DNA of 44,097 nt from Candidatus Aenigmarchaeota archaeon LH_S7 (GTDB lineage Archaea > Aenigmatarchaeota > Aenigmatarchaeia > QMZS01): the NCBI GenBank assembly GCA_023659895.1, contig JAGXOL010000006.1:1-44097 (forward strand). The letters are read 5' to 3'. The notes below the pieces were generated by a model. The model did not search any database. It was not told the origin of the DNA and saw only the letters and a list, made by a program, of their open reading frames with translations. Below are positions 1-7,617 of this stretch, piece after piece (within the stretch, counting starts at the first letter, position 1; the number at the start of each line of letters is the position of its first letter). A program made the translations under genes and the position numbers.

Positions 1-3000
1 GATACTAACCTGGATACCCTAACCCTCTCCCTCTACAACTCAACAGGTCTATACCAGGAAAACCAAACCTCAGACAATATCTACATTAACTACACAGATT
101 TACCAGATGACACCTATTACCTAAACGCAACAGCAAATGACACAGCAGGAAATGAAAACCAAACCAAAACAAGAGATATAACAATAGACACAACAAACCC
201 AGAAATCCAATTTGTAACCCCAACAACAGAAGAAGGAAATTATTCTCAAGACTGGATTTATGTTAATGTTAGTGTTGCAGAAACTAATTTTAAGAATATA
301 ACTTTTTATTTGTATAATTTAACAGAGTTAGTTAATGAAACTGCATATTTAACAGAAACCTACAATATCAACTTTACCTCTTTGCCTGACATTAATTATT
401 CGATAAATACTACTATTTGTGATATAGCTGGGAATTGCAATTCTACTGACACAAGAAGCAATATTACTTTGGATACAACTTATCCCTCTTTTTCAAGCTA
501 TTCAAGAAATCCAAACCCTCCAAATGAAGACCAGGATATCCAGGTAAAGGTTACTATAACTGAAACTAATTTAGACACAGTAATTTTAGAGTGGGGTGGA
601 GCAACAAATTATACTGTAACAAGACATGTAGGAAATGAATATTATTATACAATTGACAAAGCAAAATATACTGCCCATGATGAGATAACTTATTATTGGT
701 ATGCTGAAGATTCTGCTGGTAATTTAAATCAATCTGCACAACAATCTTTTACTGTAGCAAGTCAACTACCTCCTGTATCAGCACCTGGGGGAGGAATAAG
801 TTATAAATGCACTAATGATTCAAACTGCAAAACAAACCAATACTGCTATGAGCATAAATGCTATGATTATGAATGCACTAATGATTCAAACTGCAAAACA
901 AACCAATATTGCTATGAGCATAAATGCTATGATTATGAATGCTATTCAGATGCTGACTGCAATATTAAAGATGACGAAGTATGCTTAAATCATAAATGTG
1001 TAAAATTATTTGATGTTAAAATAATAAGAGCAGATTCTCCAATAGAGCCAGAACAGTTATTTGATTTCACTTATTTAATAAAAGGAAGGGCTGATATTAA
1101 AGGAGATGTTATAGTAAAATTCTGGCTGGAAAAAGACGGCAAAACAGCAACATCAGGCTCGGACACAATTTATTTAGGTTCTTTTGAAGAAAAAACAGAA
1201 ACAACAAGCATATTCCTGCCAACTGACACTCCAACAGGGAATTATGACTTTTATGTGCAGGTAGATTTTGAAGGACATAAAATAAAAGCTCACAGAGTTA
1301 TTCAGGTTGGTCATAGTGTTCCCTTGATTTTGGATATGGAACTAGAAAAACTGCCGCAGGTGATATCCCAGGATGAGTTTGAATTTTCAACTGTTTTATC
1401 ATTTAATAAAGACTTGCCAGCTGTCTTGCATTTAGAAGAAAAAATATACAAAGGAAGAAATGTTATATGGCACAAAGAAAAAGATTTGGAAATTACAAAA
1501 ACAGCAACAATAACTGAAAATGCTGGAAAATTAAAGCCAGGAAACTACAAGATTGAGTTAATAGGTAATTATGGAGAAAATAAAACATTAAGATTAAGCA
1601 AGAGCTTTAGTATCGAGGCAACTGCAAAAGACTTTGAATTATATGCTATTACTGCTTTAATTGGGTTTGCTATTTTCATACTCTGTTTTATATTCTGGTG
1701 GGAAAGGAAAAAGATAAAAGCAGGAATTATCAAAGAAGAGAAATGGTTTAAAAGGCATAAAGTCACAATTAGTATAGCTGGATTATTCGTTGTTCTCGGA
1801 ATTTTAGCTTATTATTTAAACAGCATAGGAATTATCTCACTGCCCGTTAAACAATTTTTTGTTAATATTTTTTCATGGCTCAAAAATAATATTGGGCCTT
1901 ATTTTTCACCGTCTAATCCTTTGTTTTATTATGTTGTTGGTTCAATTGTTCTGATAATTGTAATTATTTTGTGCAGAAAAAAACATTTTACTAGAAATTG
2001 GCAAAAAAAGAAAAAAGAAGGAATTGATTTTGCTGTAAAAAAGATAAAAGCTCAGAAACATGAAATTAAGGTAAGAAGGACAAAGCAAATTGCTAAGAAG
2101 TTTAAGAGCTTTAAAAAGATTGTAGATAAGCACAAAACTCTATTTATTATTTTAGAAATTTTGATTGCTTGCTGTGTTGCTATTGGTGTTTTGTTTTATC
2201 TTAACATTGTCTCATTGCCAGAACTAACCTCCATAATGCAAAATATTAGTAATTCTATTGCAGAATTTGGGAGAAATGCAGGAAGTTCAATTGCATCAAG
2301 TTGGAACTCAGTTGTTGATTCTGCAACTAATTTAGGAAAATCTGTTGCAGGTTTTGTCGCTGATTATTTATGGCAGATTACTGCAGGTTTTATCGGAATA
2401 ATTAGTTTATTAATTGGTTATTACAACAGAACAAAATTAGGGGTATTATTTGGAAAAATAAAAAAACAAGCTCAGAAACATGAAATTAAGGTAAGAAGGA
2501 CAAAGCAAATTGCTAAGAAGTTTAAGAGCTTTAAAAAGATTGTAGATAAGCACAAAACTCTATTTATTATTTTAGAAATTTTGATTGCTTGCTGTGTTGC
2601 TATTGGTGTTTTGTTTTATCTTAACATTGTCTCATTGCCAGAACTAACCTCCATAATGCAAAATATTAGTAATTCTATTGCAGAATTTGGGAGAAATGCA
2701 GGAAGTTCAATTGCATCAAGTTGGAACTCAGTTGTTGATTCTGCAACTAATTTAGGAAAATCTGTTGCAGGTTTTGTCACTGATTATTTATGGCAGATTA
2801 CTGCAGGTTTTATCGGGATAATTGCGGCTGCAACCATAACTTACATAATAAGATGGTACAGAAAGAGAATGCTGGAGAGATTAAGATATTTAACACCTGT
2901 GGATTATGGGAGCTTGCCTAAGGAGGGTGTTGAACTTGGGAAAATCGCTGAAAGTCAAAGGAAAGTTTACCTTAATAAGAATGAGTTAATGACTCATGTG

Positions 3001-3948
3001 ATTTCAGCAGGAGCCACAGATTCTGGAAAAACTGTTTCAGCAATGATAATAGCAGAGGAAGTCTTGAAACAGAAGAAGCCTGTTGTAGTGTTTGACCCAA
3101 CAGGGCAGTGGACAGGATTTGTTAGATCTAGCAGAGACAATTCAATGCTTTCTAGTTACAGGGATTTTGGTCTTAAAGACACAGATGTGAGGAGTTTCCC
3201 AGGAATGATACATGAGATAAAAGATCCTAATCAAGAGATAGATATAAAGAAATATTTAAACCCAGGTGAAATTACAGTTTTCACTTTAAACAAATTAGAG
3301 CCTGCAGAATATGACCAGGCAGTGCAGAACTTGATTAACAAAATCTTCCAGCAGGATTGGGAAGAATCTGGAGAACTGAAAATGTTGATAGTATTTGATG
3401 AAGTACACCGTTTACTGGAAAGATATGGAGGAAAAGGAGGCTATGTTTATTTGGAAAAAGCAGCAAGAGAATTCAGAAAGTGGGGTCTTGGTATAATAAT
3501 GATATCCAAAGTACTTTCAGACTTTAAGGAAGCCTTAAAAGGTAACGTTTTAACAGAAATACAGATGAATACCAAGGCAACAAGGGATATTAATAGGATA
3601 AGGGAAAAATATGGAGAGGAATATGCTATGAGAATCACAAGAGAGCAAGTGGGTGCAGGAATGATACAAAACCCTAAATACAACAATGGAAGACCTTACT
3701 GGGTTAATTTCAGACCATTAGTTCATAGCCCATACAAGATACCAGAGAAAGAATTACAGCAGTACAAGAGATACTCTGATGAGTTGGAGAAATTGGAGGA
3801 CAAGATACAGGAGAAGAAGAAAGCTGGAGAGGATACCTTTGACTTGGATTTGGAATTGAAATTTGCAAAGAAGGAATCGAAAGTAGGAAAGTTCAGGATG
3901 GCAGAGATATATATAAACTCATTAAAGAGTAAATTAGGTGTTAAGTGA
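1..3948 (+). CDS. Ig-like/Cys-repeat surface protein fused to HerA (DUF87)-type ATPase, 5' end outside window
   Basis: The frame is open from base 1, so the start lies upstream; 1315 residues are visible. Order: Ig-like modules with DTTNP/DTTYP boundaries and many N-glycosylation sequons (about 1-255); three Cys-rich units (about 270-335); a beta-rich region (about 336-540); several membrane segments (near 545-568, 590-610, 640-658 and in two copies of a 140-residue module about 684-941); then a cytoplasmic ATPase domain (about 960-1315). The ATPase has a P-loop GATDSGKT at 1004-1011, Walker B LIVFDEVH at 1129-1136 and an ISK motif near 1167-1170. The closest relative in the window is the ATPase at 16776, which has GSTGSGKT and ISQ instead. 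The family (HerA/FtsK/VirD4-like) pumps DNA or protein polymers; here an external sensor or adhesin is joined to it. The substrate is unknown. Confidence 0.8.
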   Translation, partial: DTNLDTLTLSLYNSTGLYQENQTSDNIYINYTDLPDDTYYLNATANDTAGNENQTKTRDITIDTTNPEIQFVTPTTEEGNYSQDWIYVNVSVAETNFKNITFYLYNLTELVNETAYLTETYNINFTSLPDINYSINTTICDIAGNCNSTDTRSNITLDTTYPSFSSYSRNPNPPNEDQDIQVKVTITETNLDTVILEWGGATNYTVTRHVGNEYYYTIDKAKYTAHDEITYYWYAEDSAGNLNQSAQQSFTVASQLPPVSAPGGGISYKCTNDSNCKTNQYCYEHKCYDYECTNDSNCKTNQYCYEHKCYDYECYSDADCNIKDDEVCLNHKCVKLFDVKIIRADSPIEPEQLFDFTYLIKGRADIKGDVIVKFWLEKDGKTATSGSDTIYLGSFEEKTETTSIFLPTDTPTGNYDFYVQVDFEGHKIKAHRVIQVGHSVPLILDMELEKLPQVISQDEFEFSTVLSFNKDLPAVLHLEEKIYKGRNVIWHKEKDLEITKTATITENAGKLKPGNYKIELIGNYGENKTLRLSKSFSIEATAKDFELYAITALIGFAIFILCFIFWWERKKIKAGIIKEEKWFKRHKVTISIAGLFVVLGILAYYLNSIGIISLPVKQFFVNIFSWLKNNIGPYFSPSNPLFYYVVGSIVLIIVIILCRKKHFTRNWQKKKKEGIDFAVKKIKAQKHEIKVRRTKQIAKKFKSFKKIVDKHKTLFIILEILIACCVAIGVLFYLNIVSLPELTSIMQNISNSIAEFGRNAGSSIASSWNSVVDSATNLGKSVAGFVADYLWQITAGFIGIISLLIGYYNRTKLGVLFGKIKKQAQKHEIKVRRTKQIAKKFKSFKKIVDKHKTLFIILEILIACCVAIGVLFYLNIVSLPELTSIMQNISNSIAEFGRNAGSSIASSWNSVVDSATNLGKSVAGFVTDYLWQITAGFIGIIAAATITYIIRWYRKRMLERLRYLTPVDYGSLPKEGVELGKIAESQRKVYLNKNELMTHVISAGATDSGKTVSAMIIAEEVLKQKKPVVVFDPTGQWTGFVRSSRDNSMLSSYRDFGLKDTDVRSFPGMIHEIKDPNQEIDIKKYLNPGEITVFTLNKLEPAEYDQAVQNLINKIFQQDWEESGELKMLIVFDEVHRLLERYGGKGGYVYLEKAAREFRKWGLGIIMISKVLSDFKEALKGNVLTEIQMNTKATRDINRIREKYGEEYAMRITREQVGAGMIQNPKYNNGRPYWVNFRPLVHSPYKIPEKELQQYKRYSDELEKLEDKIQEKKKAGEDTFDLDLELKFAKKESKVGKFRMAEIYINSLKSKLGVK
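808..939 (+). repeat. 66-bp tandem repeat encoding a 6-Cys unit (two copies, third degenerate to about 1005)
   Basis: Bases 808-873 and 874-939 differ at one position (c/t in the Tyr codon of QYC). Each encodes 22 residues with the Cys pattern CTNDSNC...QYC...KC. A diverged third unit follows (CYSDADC...VC...KC). Near-identity at the DNA level indicates recent unit duplication. Confidence 0.9.
2048..2403 (+). repeat. Copy 1 of a 420-bp-period intragenic duplication
   Basis: Bases 2048-2403 match 2468-2823 with only two mismatches over 356 bp (2359 g / 2779 a, 2397 a / 2817 g). The shift of 420 bp is 140 codons, so the frame is kept. The unit holds a basic stretch, one strong membrane helix, a Ser/Asn-rich loop and a second weaker hydrophobic segment. 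Confidence 0.95.
2468..2823 (+). repeat. Copy 2 of the 420-bp-period intragenic duplication
   Basis: This is the second copy, directly joined to the ATPase domain through a short hydrophobic and basic linker. A more diverged relative of the basic-helix module appears to lie at about 1725-1900, suggesting that the module has been amplified more than once. Confidence 0.95.
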
Positions 3949-3975
3949 AACATATAAGGGATTTTAATTTTTGGA

Positions 3976-4779
3976 TTATTTTGTTTCCAAAGCTTGAATT
4001 TTATACTTACCTAAATTCCTTAGAGCATCCTCAACAGCGTAAATGAGATTCATTCTTGTTCCAGTTTGACCTCTTGTTTTAACTCTAATATCCTGGATAC
4101 CTACAAGTTCAAAAAGTTTCTTGATTTCATCAGAAGCACAGAGACCCAAACCTTTTGGTGCTGGCATCAATTTAACAGTAATAGAACCTGTTTTACCAAA
4201 AGTTTCCAAAGGGATTGAATGTGTTTCACCACATTTACATTCCCAGCTCCCACAACCTCTTTTAATGAAGAAAATGTTCTTCCTTGCGTCCAAAGCAGCT
4301 TTTTTCAAGGCTTCTTTGTTTGATTTTGCTTTCCCCAGACCAATACCTAAATAACCTTTTTTATTACCCACAGATACCATTGCAGATAAATTCATTCTTT
4401 TACCTGATTTATGTATCCTCACAGTTCTCCTTATAGCTCTTCTCTGGATTCCACCACCTTTCCCAGTAGTGCCACCAACATAAAGAACTTTTTCCTCCAA
4501 GTCAGGAAGCAAAAAATCAGTTATTTCTGGTTCTCTAATAACATAACCTTTTGAAAAAATATCTTCCAAAGTAATTTTACCTTCTTTAACAAGTTTTCCT
4601 AATTTGGTGTAAGGCATCCATCCTTCACTTATTTTTTCTTTTGGAGTTTCTTCAGGGATTTCCTCAACCTTACCTTCCTCATATGTTACTAATTCTTTTA
4701 CATCCTCAGTTTTTATAATTTCACCTTTTATTTCTTTTAATTCCTCAATACTCTTTTCTTTATTTTCCTTTTTTACCAT
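3976..4779 (-). CDS. rps5: Small ribosomal subunit protein uS5 (archaeal)
   Basis: Component of the 30S subunit near the mRNA entry site. The archaeal uS5 body is clear: the WMPYTKLGKLV entry motif, a Gly-rich loop (GGTTGKGGGIQRRAIRR), the S5 double-stranded RNA-binding fold with MVSVGNKKGYLGIGLGKA, a CGSWECKCG cysteine cluster typical of archaeal uS5, and the C-terminal PAPKGLGL...GIQDIRVKTRGQTGTR. I chose the ATG at 4779 because it gives MVKKENKEK and leaves only a 20-nt overlap with uL18; an upstream ATG at 4830 exists. A Lys/Glu-rich N-terminal extension of about 45-50 residues precedes the conserved part. uL18 lies directly upstream as in the spc operon, but L30, L15 and SecY do not follow. 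Confidence 0.95.
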   Translation of the reverse strand: MVKKENKEKSIEELKEIKGEIIKTEDVKELVTYEEGKVEEIPEETPKEKISEGWMPYTKLGKLVKEGKITLEDIFSKGYVIREPEITDFLLPDLEEKVLYVGGTTGKGGGIQRRAIRRTVRIHKSGKRMNLSAMVSVGNKKGYLGIGLGKAKSNKEALKKAALDARKNIFFIKRGCGSWECKCGETHSIPLETFGKTGSITVKLMPAPKGLGLCASDEIKKLFELVGIQDIRVKTRGQTGTRMNLIYAVEDALRNLGKYKIQALETK

Positions 4780-5272
4780 AATAATCCCAAATCTTTTTCT
4801 TTGTTTCCTCAAACTTTTTTTCCATATCATCAGAGATGTGTTTACCCTTTATTCTGTCTTCAGATGGTAAGTGCTTATCTGAATGGTTTATTTTCATCCC
4901 TGCATCCACACAACCTTTCAAAGCAGAGAAAATTTTATTACCCTTTGTAACTACTTGAGTACCTAAATCTAAGACAGTTTCATTTTTTTTCTTGCAATTA
5001 AGACCAAAAGCTAATCCAGCTAAATAACAAGCAGGAAGGTTATTTTTTGAGTGATTCCAACTGAAACCACCCAATTTCTTAGAATTGTAAGCATATTTAG
5101 TATTCTCATTGAATTTTTTCATATCAAACTCCATTAATTGAAGATTTATATAATTATTTGATTTCCTAATCACCACTCTAGGTTTTTTTGATTTTAATAG
5201 TTTAAGTCTTCTCTTATAGTTTGTTTTTTCTTTAACTCTTCTTTTCAAAGGTAAAACTTTTGCGCTTCTCAT
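4760..5272 (-). CDS. rpl18: Large ribosomal subunit protein uL18 (archaeal)
   Basis: Binds 5S rRNA in the 50S subunit. Family features are the basic N-terminus with KTNYKRRLKLLKSKKPRVVIRKSN, the central PACYLAGLAFG helix, LDLGTQVVTKGNKIFSALKGCVDAG and the IKGKHI motif near the end. The length of 170 residues fits archaeal uL18. It is followed by uS5 with a 20-nt overlap, so the two are probably translated from one message. The usual upstream partners (eL19, eL32, uL6) are absent; instead a divergent pilin-like gene begins 43 bp away. Confidence 0.95.
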   Translation of the reverse strand: MRSAKVLPLKRRVKEKTNYKRRLKLLKSKKPRVVIRKSNNYINLQLMEFDMKKFNENTKYAYNSKKLGGFSWNHSKNNLPACYLAGLAFGLNCKKKNETVLDLGTQVVTKGNKIFSALKGCVDAGMKINHSDKHLPSEDRIKGKHISDDMEKKFEETKKKIWDYYGKKGK

Positions 5273-5315
5273 TCTTTTAACTTGTTTAAAATTTAAAATA
5301 TCCTTTGTTTAATTT

Positions 5316-5861
5316 ATGAAGGGAGATTTTTACATAGATTTTGCTGTAGCAGCAGTCTTGTTTGTACTAGCTTTCTCCTCAATATTTTTCTATTATAACT
5401 CAGAATTTGACTTGAAAATCCAAGATGAAACTAAAGAGACAGCAAGTTTAAAAATTCAGAATATAATAGACTCCTTGGAAAGAGAGACTGTGGAAAAAAG
5501 AATTATAATCATTAATGGGAGTTCAAATAATGAATTCGTGAATCTTTCAGGTTATGATATTGATTTGATTTTGTATGAAAATGAGAACAGAAAGTGTTTT
5601 GACCCTCATTTAGAAGGATTTATCACAAATGTGACAACAGAGAAAAAGTTCTATTTGTACTCCACAGAGAAATTTATCAACAAGCATACTTGCCAAATTA
5701 CCAATTTCACGAATTCTTTGAGTGAGCAGATATCCACACCAATTTATGAGGAATATGTTGAGAGAGCGGGTACCTATGAAGGATCTTACTGCGAGCAAAA
5801 AACCTTTCCTAAATTCACAGAATATGGACCTGAAGAATTAAAAACAGAAATTTGCTCCTAG
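5316..5861 (+). CDS. Pilin-like protein with MKG class III-type leader
   Basis: 181 residues. The N-terminus MKG is followed immediately by DFYID and a hydrophobic helix (about 8-27). If a prepilin peptidase cuts after Gly3, Asp falls at mature position 5, where type IV pilins carry Glu5. The rest is a hydrophilic domain with several N-x-S/T sequons and four Cys in the C-terminal half. I do not recognise the domain. Its stop overlaps by 4 nt, tail to tail, with the end of the TadC-like gene at 5858-6790, and it starts 43 bp from uL18 on the other strand. The same leader type recurs throughout 29287-40259, which supports reading it as an accessory pilin rather than an isolated membrane protein. 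Confidence 0.65.
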   Translation: MKGDFYIDFAVAAVLFVLAFSSIFFYYNSEFDLKIQDETKETASLKIQNIIDSLERETVEKRIIIINGSSNNEFVNLSGYDIDLILYENENRKCFDPHLEGFITNVTTEKKFYLYSTEKFINKHTCQITNFTNSLSEQISTPIYEEYVERAGTYEGSYCEQKTFPKFTEYGPEELKTEICS

Positions 5862-6790
5862 AAAACTGTGAATGATGCTAACAACTGGAACTTTACTACA
5901 TAGAAAATTCCTAATTCAAGAAAAGTTAAAATAGGTATGTATTTAACCCCTGCGAATTCTTTACCTTCTTGGATCAAACCAATCAAAATTCCTCCAAAAG
6001 CAGCTGCAACTATCATCAAAACTACTGAATACCAGAAAACAAATCCTGCTGTGAGGTTTACCCCTGCTAATGAAAAGGACAGCATCCCTGATTGCATTGT
6101 TTCAGCAGGTAAGACCTCACTCAAACCAATCAAAGTCTCAGTCAGGAAAGTGGAAGAAGCGTAAAGAATAGGGGATCCTATACCAATAGCAAGGAAAATG
6201 AACATTGTGTAACTTGTTACATGAGCTTTTATGTCCTTCCTTAACATTAATGAACTCTTTATATCCTCAGCCAAGTGTTCTAATAAAGGGGCTAAATTAC
6301 CACCCTTTTTCACACCCTCAACAACCAAATTCATGGTTTTGCTCAAAACAGGGGAATTAATTTTTTTTGGAATTACCTTAAATGCCTTGTCTATACTTTC
6401 ACCAACTACTAAGGATTTTCCAGCTTCTTTAATTTGCTCACTCAAAGGACCAAATTCTGTTCTTGCACTCATCATGAAAGCTCTTTCAGGTATTATACCT
6501 GCTTTCAGGTTTGATGAAATCAATCTTAAAACATCTGGAAGCATCTCCTCAGCAATTGCAGCCCTCTTGTTTGCAACAGATATTAAAACCACGTGAAGGA
6601 ACAATTCAGCTAAAAACAATACAACTATTATTGAAATGCAAGCAATTATTCCTGAAATAAAGTACATCACTATGCTGAATGAAAACATTATTATGGCAAG
6701 TATTAAAACAAATCTTATAAATCTCTCTGGAGGCATCTTAAAATTACAAAATTTTATTTGATTCTCCACCCATTTTACATATCCTTTCAT
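5858..6790 (-). CDS. tadC: TadC/GspF-type pilus assembly membrane protein (second of pair)
   Basis: 310 residues with two N-terminal helices, a conserved cytoplasmic T2SSF-like core and helices near residues 190-215, 240-265 and 285-305. The core has the type II secretion F pattern: LPDVLRLISSNLKAG, then ERAFMMSA, GPLSEQIKEAG and GGNLAPLLEHLAEDI. Such proteins sit in the membrane above the assembly ATPase and transmit its motion to pilin subunits. It overlaps the preceding TadC-like gene by 4 nt (ATGA-type coupling) and belongs to the operon CBS regulator - ATPase - TadC-like - TadC. In archaella and many archaeal pili a single FlaJ-like protein carries two F domains; here they are two genes, as in bacterial TadB/TadC. 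Confidence 0.88.
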   Translation of the reverse strand: MKGYVKWVENQIKFCNFKMPPERFIRFVLILAIIMFSFSIVMYFISGIIACISIIVVLFLAELFLHVVLISVANKRAAIAEEMLPDVLRLISSNLKAGIIPERAFMMSARTEFGPLSEQIKEAGKSLVVGESIDKAFKVIPKKINSPVLSKTMNLVVEGVKKGGNLAPLLEHLAEDIKSSLMLRKDIKAHVTSYTMFIFLAIGIGSPILYASSTFLTETLIGLSEVLPAETMQSGMLSFSLAGVNLTAGFVFWYSVVLMIVAAAFGGILIGLIQEGKEFAGVKYIPILTFLELGIFYVVKFQLLASFTVF

Positions 6791-7617
6791 TCTACTTTAG
6801 GCCTCTTGGACTTCACGAGTCCTATAAATAAGAATTGGAATACTACTACTAAAATAAATACCAATATCAATAAACCTTGGGAAATCCCAAACCCTGAGAA
6901 GAAGGACAGGATTACAAGAAAGGTTACACCTATTGAAGGTAATATAATCGCGAACATCATGTAGACCAAAGCTAAAGAATTTAATTTAGCACCATACATC
7001 TTAATACTAGTTCTTTGCTCTACTGAGAATTCCTTAACCAATTCTTCTATTATATTACCTAAGTCAGAACCAGATTTAATAGCATTGGAAATCTGCCAAA
7101 CAATTCTCCTGAAATTTTTGTTAGGGTTCCTTATCATTAGTTCTTCAAGAGCATCTGTTTCAGGAACACCAACAGAAACTTTATTTATTACTTTCCCAAA
7201 TTCTTCAGAAACAGCACCATATTCTGCTTTGCTTAAAGATAAAAAAGTATCATAAACCGGTACACCTGATTTAACTTCAACTAAGAGATGACGTAAGGAA
7301 AATAAAAGGTTTTCTTCAATATCATTAACCCTTTTTGAAACAACCAAACTGGGATAGGAAATATTATAGAAGAAAGCTAATCCACCTAAAGCAAAAGGTA
7401 TTATATAGATAAATATTCCAAGACCTTCAGGAAGATTTATTATTAAATTTAATGGGAGCAATATTACAAATATTAAAACGAGCATGAAGATTGAAATCAT
7501 GCTTGACCTACCTAAATATTCTTCAGGAGATTTTTTAATCTCTGCCTGTTTTAATCTCATCCCCAAACCTGGAAAAAGTGGAGAAAGCAACTTACCTAAT
7601 CTTCTACTTTTCTTCAT
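6787..7617 (-). CDS. tadB: TadB/GspF-type pilus assembly membrane protein (first of pair)
   Basis: 276 residues. A basic N-terminus is followed by paired helices at about 40-60 and 68-88, a T2SSF-like cytoplasmic core (ENLLFSLRHLLVEVKSGVP, then DTFLSLSKAEYGAVSEEFGK and SGSDLGNIIEELVKEF) and two further helices near 205-235 and 248-270. It partners with the adjacent ATPase in driving pilin assembly. It overlaps the ATPase stop by 4 nt and the next TadC-like gene by 4 nt, so translation of the motor genes is coupled. Which of the two F-domain proteins is TadB and which TadC is assigned by position only. Confidence 0.85.
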   Translation of the reverse strand: MKKSRRLGKLLSPLFPGLGMRLKQAEIKKSPEEYLGRSSMISIFMLVLIFVILLPLNLIINLPEGLGIFIYIIPFALGGLAFFYNISYPSLVVSKRVNDIEENLLFSLRHLLVEVKSGVPVYDTFLSLSKAEYGAVSEEFGKVINKVSVGVPETDALEELMIRNPNKNFRRIVWQISNAIKSGSDLGNIIEELVKEFSVEQRTSIKMYGAKLNSLALVYMMFAIILPSIGVTFLVILSFFSGFGISQGLLILVFILVVVFQFLFIGLVKSKRPKVE

